Shown: in pieces, positions 60,578-64,000 of the stretch
How positions within the stretch are numbered: the first letter of the stretch is position 1
Layout: each line of letters opens with the position of its first letter
Assembly: GCF_021699055.1 (NCBI RefSeq)
Contig: NZ_SSXC01000003.1
Span: 62,001 to 126,000 of the forward strand
Length of the DNA stretch: 64,000 nt
Source of the DNA: Blastococcus sp. MG754426
Lineage (GTDB): Bacteria > Actinomycetota > Actinomycetes > Mycobacteriales > Geodermatophilaceae
Reading direction: 5' to 3'
Notes under the pieces: generated by a model
Seen by the model: the letters and a program-made list of their open reading frames with translations, nothing else
What the model was told of the DNA's origin: nothing
The model's database searches: none
Made by a program: the position numbers and the translations under genes

Positions 60578-61648
60578 TCAGCCCTCCGCGCCGGCGGGCC
60601 TGCGGGCGCGGCTGGGCTGCACCCGCATCGGCTCGCCCGGCATCTTCGGGTAGTCCGGCGGGTAGGGCAGGTCGCCGAGGCCGTCGTCGGCCGCCTGGCG
60701 CTCGGCGAGCTCCAGCAGCGGCTCGATGCCGAACGCGTGCCCGGCCAGCCCGGCGTGCTTGTCACCCACCGCCCGGAAGCGCTCGGGCATGGTCAGCACG
60801 GTGAAGTCGGTGGGGTGCACGTCGGGGAGCTCGTCCCAGTCGACCGGCGCGGAGACCGGGGCGTGCGGCTTGGGCCGGATGGAGTAGGCCGACGCGATGG
60901 TGCGGTCCCGGGCCATCTGGTTGTAGTCGATGAAGATCTTCTCGCCGCGCTCCTCCTTCCACCACGACATCGTCACCTGGTCGGGGAGACGCCGCTCCAG
61001 CTCGCGGCCGAAGGCGATGACGGCGTGCCGCACCTCGGTGAACGTCCAGCGCGGCTGGATCGGCACGTAGACGTGCACGCCCCGCCCGCCGGAGGTCTTC
61101 GGCCACCCCTCCATGCCGAACTCGTGCAGCAGTTCCCGCACGTGCGGCGCGACCCGCACCGCGTCGGCGAAGCCGGTGCCCGGCTGCGGGTCGAGGTCGA
61201 TGCGGATCTGGTCCGGCGACTCGACGTCCGCCTTGCCGACCGGCCACGGGTGGAAGGTCAGGGTGCCGAGGTTGGCGCACCAGGCGACGACGGCGACCGA
61301 GTCCGGTGCGATCTCGTCGGCGGTCCGCCCGCTGGGGAAGGTGATGTGCGCCGTCGGCACCCAGTCGGGCGCGTTCCTCGGCACCCGCTTCTGGTAGAAC
61401 GCGTCGCCGCTGTTGTCCGCCCGCGTGGAGATGCGGGCGCCCTCGAACACCCCGCCCGGCCAGCGCTCCAGCGTCGTCGGCCGGTCCCTCAGCGCGAAGA
61501 GGATCCCGTCGCCCACGGCGAGGAAGTACTCGACGACGTCGATCTTCCGGATGCCGTGCTCGGGGAAGTACGGCTTCTCCGGGTTGGAGACCCGCACCTC
61601 GCGCCCGTCGACCTGCAGGACGACGGCGTCCTTGCTGCTGCTGGCCAT
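60578..61648 (-). CDS. ligD: LigD-type NHEJ polymerase domain protein
   Basis: A 356-residue archaeo-eukaryotic-primase-type polymerase. VSNPEKPYFPEHGIRKIDVV is the LigD Pol start, and QIRIDLDPQPGTGFADAV has the metal-binding D-L-D. KTSGGRGVHVYVPI is the nucleotide-binding S-G-G-R-G-x-H, and FIDYNQMARDRTIASAYSIR completes the site. It adds nucleotides during non-homologous end joining. It stands alone, without fused nuclease or ligase domains. The ligase gene lies further upstream at 63335. Confidence 0.95.
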   Translation of the reverse strand: MASSSKDAVVLQVDGREVRVSNPEKPYFPEHGIRKIDVVEYFLAVGDGILFALRDRPTTLERWPGGVFEGARISTRADNSGDAFYQKRVPRNAPDWVPTAHITFPSGRTADEIAPDSVAVVAWCANLGTLTFHPWPVGKADVESPDQIRIDLDPQPGTGFADAVRVAPHVRELLHEFGMEGWPKTSGGRGVHVYVPIQPRWTFTEVRHAVIAFGRELERRLPDQVTMSWWKEERGEKIFIDYNQMARDRTIASAYSIRPKPHAPVSAPVDWDELPDVHPTDFTVLTMPERFRAVGDKHAGLAGHAFGIEPLLELAERQAADDGLGDLPYPPDYPKMPGEPMRVQPSRARRPAGAEG

Positions 61649-61682
61649 CGCGTCGCTCCGCTCGTCGGTGGGCTGCCGAGTC

Positions 61683-63245
61683 TCACGCAGGACAGGTGAG
61701 CCCGTCCACGGGAGCCGCCAGGTCGATGAGGTAGGCGTTGACCGCGGCCGTCACGCACTCCGTCTTGGGGTAGGCGGTGTGCCCCTGGCCCTGCCAGGTG
61801 AGCAGGACGCCGCTGTCGAGGTCCTCGGCGAGGTCGACGGCGCCGGGGAGCGGGGTCACCGGGTCACCCGCGGTGCCGACGACGAGGATCGGCGCGCTGC
61901 CCTCGGCGTCGCGCTCGGGCAGCGGGGTGCGCTCGGCGTCCCACACCGAGCAGGTGAACAGCCCGGCGGCCGCGCCGGCCCCGAACAGCGGGTACCGGGC
62001 GCCCCACTCGCCGGCCAGCTCCCGCACCCGCTCCTCGGGCACGGTCTCCTCGGTGTCGGCGCAGTTGATCGCCACGTTGGCGTCGAGCAGGTTGGAGTAG
62101 GTGCCGTCCTCGAGCCGCCCGCTGTAGTCGTCGGCCAGGCTGAACAGCAGGCGCGCGTCGCCGTCGCGCGCCGCGGCGAGGCCCTGCGCGAGCTGCGGCC
62201 AGGAGGCGGTGTCGTACAGCGCGGCCTGCACCGCGGTGAGGATGACGCCGGGGGTCGCCTGCCGGGTCTCGCCCTCCTCGCTGCTCGGGACGGGCGTGGC
62301 CTGCGCCTGGGCGAGCAGGTCCTCGAGGAAGCGCCGGGGGTCGTCGCCCAGCGGGCAGCCGGCGATGAGGCCGCGGCAGTTCTCGGCGAACGTGTCGAAG
62401 CCGGCCTCGAACGCGGCGGCGCGGGCCTCGGCGTCGGCGACCGCGTCCACGTCGGGGTCGACCGCGGCGTCGAGCACCATCGCGCGCACCCGGTCGGGGT
62501 AGAGCTCGGCGTAGGTGGAGCCCAGCGTGGTGCCGTAGGAGTAGCCGAGGTAGGTCAGCTGCTCCTCGCCGAGGGCCTGCCGCAGCTGCTCCATGTCGCG
62601 GGCGGTGTCCACGGTGTTGAACGTGCCGAGCGCCTCGCCGTACTCCTCGGCGCAGCCCTCGGCGATCTCGCGGGACAGGGCGAAGACGGCGTCGAGCTGC
62701 TCGTCGGTGGTCGGGCGCGGCTCGGCGGCGATCGCGCGGTCCTTCAGCTCCTGGGGGATGCACTCGACCGGCGTGGACAGCCCCACGCCGCGGGGGTCGA
62801 AGCCGACGACGTCGAAGCGGCGCAGCACGTCCTCGGGGAGGGTGAGCGCCAGGCCGATGGCGGCGTCGGCGCCGGAGCCGCCCGGACCGCCGGGGTTGAC
62901 CACGAGGGAGCCGAGCTCGTCGGTCTGCCCGGCCAGCGACGCCCGGACGAGGAAGAGGGGCAGCGTGGCGCCGCCGGGCTCGTCGTAGCTGATCGGCACG
63001 TCGGTGCGACCGCACTCGAAGGCGATGTCGCGCTCGCTGCCCGGCTGCCCCTGGACGAGCGGCTGGATCTGCGCATCGCAGTCGGTCCACTCGATCGGCG
63101 CGACCTCGGGCTCGGCCGGAGCCGTGCTGGTGCTCGCCGCCGGCTCCTCGGCGCTCTCCCCGAAGGAGGTGCAGCCGGCGAGCACGAGGGGCAGGGCCAG
63201 CAGCAGGCCGGACGCGGCGGCCGGGAGGCCACGGTGCAGACGCAT
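61683..63245 (-). CDS. Secreted alpha/beta-hydrolase lipoprotein, tripeptidyl aminopeptidase type
   Basis: A 520-residue protein. The signal peptide ends in the lipobox L-A-G-C (Cys 25). LVVNPGGPGGSGADAAIGLA, VGFDPRGVGLSTPVEC, LGYSYGTTLGSTYAELYPDR (nucleophile Ser), VVGTAGDPVTPLPGAVDL (Asp) and WQGQGHTAYPKTECVTAAVN (His) give a complete triad. These are typical of Streptomyces Tap/SlpD-type exopeptidases. It acts outside the cell membrane. ATG 63245 follows TATGCT by 7 bases, so it is likely leaderless. ATG 63257 is the alternative. Confidence 0.93.
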   Translation of the reverse strand: MRLHRGLPAAASGLLLALPLVLAGCTSFGESAEEPAASTSTAPAEPEVAPIEWTDCDAQIQPLVQGQPGSERDIAFECGRTDVPISYDEPGGATLPLFLVRASLAGQTDELGSLVVNPGGPGGSGADAAIGLALTLPEDVLRRFDVVGFDPRGVGLSTPVECIPQELKDRAIAAEPRPTTDEQLDAVFALSREIAEGCAEEYGEALGTFNTVDTARDMEQLRQALGEEQLTYLGYSYGTTLGSTYAELYPDRVRAMVLDAAVDPDVDAVADAEARAAAFEAGFDTFAENCRGLIAGCPLGDDPRRFLEDLLAQAQATPVPSSEEGETRQATPGVILTAVQAALYDTASWPQLAQGLAAARDGDARLLFSLADDYSGRLEDGTYSNLLDANVAINCADTEETVPEERVRELAGEWGARYPLFGAGAAAGLFTCSVWDAERTPLPERDAEGSAPILVVGTAGDPVTPLPGAVDLAEDLDSGVLLTWQGQGHTAYPKTECVTAAVNAYLIDLAAPVDGLTCPA

Positions 63246-63334
63246 GATCACGAGCATAAGGACCCGGCCGCCCCCGACCGCCCGCGAAGCCCGCGACGGC
63301 GCCCCGCAGGAGGGCCACCGGTGGAGGTCCTCCG

Positions 63335-64000
63335 CTACCCCAGCACCTCGGCCAGGTCGTAGCGGACCGGCACGTCGAGCTGGTCGTACGTGCAGCTGCG
63401 GGGGTCCCGGTCGGGGCGCCAGCGGAGGAAGTGGCCGGTGTGACGAAGTCGACGCCCCTCGAGCTGGTCGTACTTGATCTCGACGACGAGCTCGGGGCGC
63501 AGCGGCACCCACGAGAGGTCCTTCTTGGCGTTCCACCGGCTGACCGCGCCGGGCATCCGCTGCTCGCCGTCGGCCTGCACCTGCGCGTCGGCCCAGTCCT
63601 GCCACGGGTGACCGTCGAGCGCCTCGGCCCGGTAGGGCGCGAGCTCCTCGACCAGCTCGGCCCGGCGGGCCATCGGGAAGGACGCCGCGACGCCGATGTG
63701 CTGCAGCTCCTCGCCGTCGTACAGGCCGAGCAGCAGGGAGCCGACGACCGGCCCGCTCTTGTGCCAGCGGAAACCGGCGACGACGCAGTCCGCCGTCCGC
63801 ACGTGCTTGACCTTGGTCATCAGCCGCTGGTCCGGGCCGTAGGGCAGGTCGGCGGACTTGGCGACGACGCCGTCGAGGCCGGCGCCCTCGAAGGTCTCGA
63901 ACCAGCGCTCGGCGGTGGCGGCGTCCCGCGTGACGCCGGTCAGGTGCACCGGCGGGCGGGCCCCGGCCAGGGCGGCCTCGAGCCGGGCCCGGCGCTGCGC
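63335..64000 (-). CDS. ATP-dependent DNA ligase (LigD/LigC type), 5' end beyond window
   Basis: The visible 221 codons are the C-terminal part. LDGVVAKSADLPYGPDQRLM contains motif IV (E/D-G-V-V-x-K), and KVKHVRTADCVVAGFRWHK motif V. The OB-fold domain has VGSLLLGLYDGEELQHIGVA, and the C-terminus has VEIKYDQLEGRRLRHTGHFL. It seals nicks in end joining. The frame stays open to base 64000 with ligase-like LEAALAGARPPVHL, so the adenylating Lys lies outside. It pairs with the polymerase at 60578. Confidence 0.93.
   Translation of the reverse strand, partial: AQRRARLEAALAGARPPVHLTGVTRDAATAERWFETFEGAGLDGVVAKSADLPYGPDQRLMTKVKHVRTADCVVAGFRWHKSGPVVGSLLLGLYDGEELQHIGVAASFPMARRAELVEELAPYRAEALDGHPWQDWADAQVQADGEQRMPGAVSRWNAKKDLSWVPLRPELVVEIKYDQLEGRRLRHTGHFLRWRPDRDPRSCTYDQLDVPVRYDLAEVLG

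Overview
The window is very GC-rich, uses GTG starts often and is densely packed. Its central part follows a gene order known from Actinobacteria: sigA, ppgK, suhB, cei, a DUF4193 gene, dut, DUF3710, an OB-fold gene, DUF3159, two trkA-like genes, an APC permease, a TrmA-like RNA methyltransferase, dxs, rnd, DUF3000, hemE, hemY, hemQ and msrB. From memory this matches the Mycobacterium tuberculosis stretch running from sigA (Rv2703) to msrB (Rv2674). The proline/alanine-rich proteins, the DUF set and the codon use suggest the Geodermatophilaceae (Blastococcus, Modestobacter, Geodermatophilus). That family placement is inference. No rRNA or tRNA gene, insertion sequence, CRISPR array or phage module was recognised.

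Layout. Bases 1-7.2 kb form an accessory oxidative cluster on the + strand: two BBE-type FAD oxidases, two cupins, two alpha/beta hydrolases and a flavin monooxygenase-like protein. Several are translationally coupled, and decayed LuxR and OsmC remnants lie among them. Bases 7.3-12.5 kb carry two large LuxR-type regulators (one fused to HD-GYP-like halves), a mycoredoxin and a SAM methyltransferase. Bases 12.5-20.7 kb hold a Pth2-like protein, a scar with an HhH-GPD gene fragment and a broken toxin-antitoxin locus, the intact HhH-GPD gene, the psuG-psuK pseudouridine pair, a BrkB-type membrane protein and a VanW protein. Bases 21.1-38.6 kb are the conserved core from sigA to dxs. It includes a perfect LexA (SOS) box in front of an uncharacterised 122-residue protein, and dxs is coupled to a thiamine-binding family gene. 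Bases 38.6-46.9 kb look like a lineage-specific insertion in that core: a secreted ScyD-like protein, a fadA-fadB operon and a sugar ABC transporter. Bases 47.2-54.0 kb return to the core with rnd, DUF3000, the coproporphyrin-type haem genes hemE/hemY/hemQ and msrB. They include one junction where a LuxR gene and a YceI gene have both lost their 5' halves. Bases 54.1-64.0 kb hold a two-component system whose kinase is frameshifted, a cold-shock protein, a PilZ protein, a LigD-type polymerase, a lipoprotein peptidase and the 3' part of an ATP-dependent DNA ligase.

Expression signals. Many starts have a -10 hexamer of form TANNNT, or the looser NANNNT, six to eight bases upstream and no Shine-Dalgarno sequence. 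This is the signature of leaderless transcripts. Long perfect hairpins (13 to 25 bp stems) separate most convergent or adjacent units. A dispersed 36-bp palindromic element recurs just after stop codons.

The most interesting leads are the SOS-controlled unknown gene, the dxs/thiamine-binding coupling, the head-to-head double truncation at 52.03 kb, the kinase frameshift, the nested remnants at 13.2-13.5 kb and the leaderless-promoter pattern. I found no convincing new defence or mobile system.
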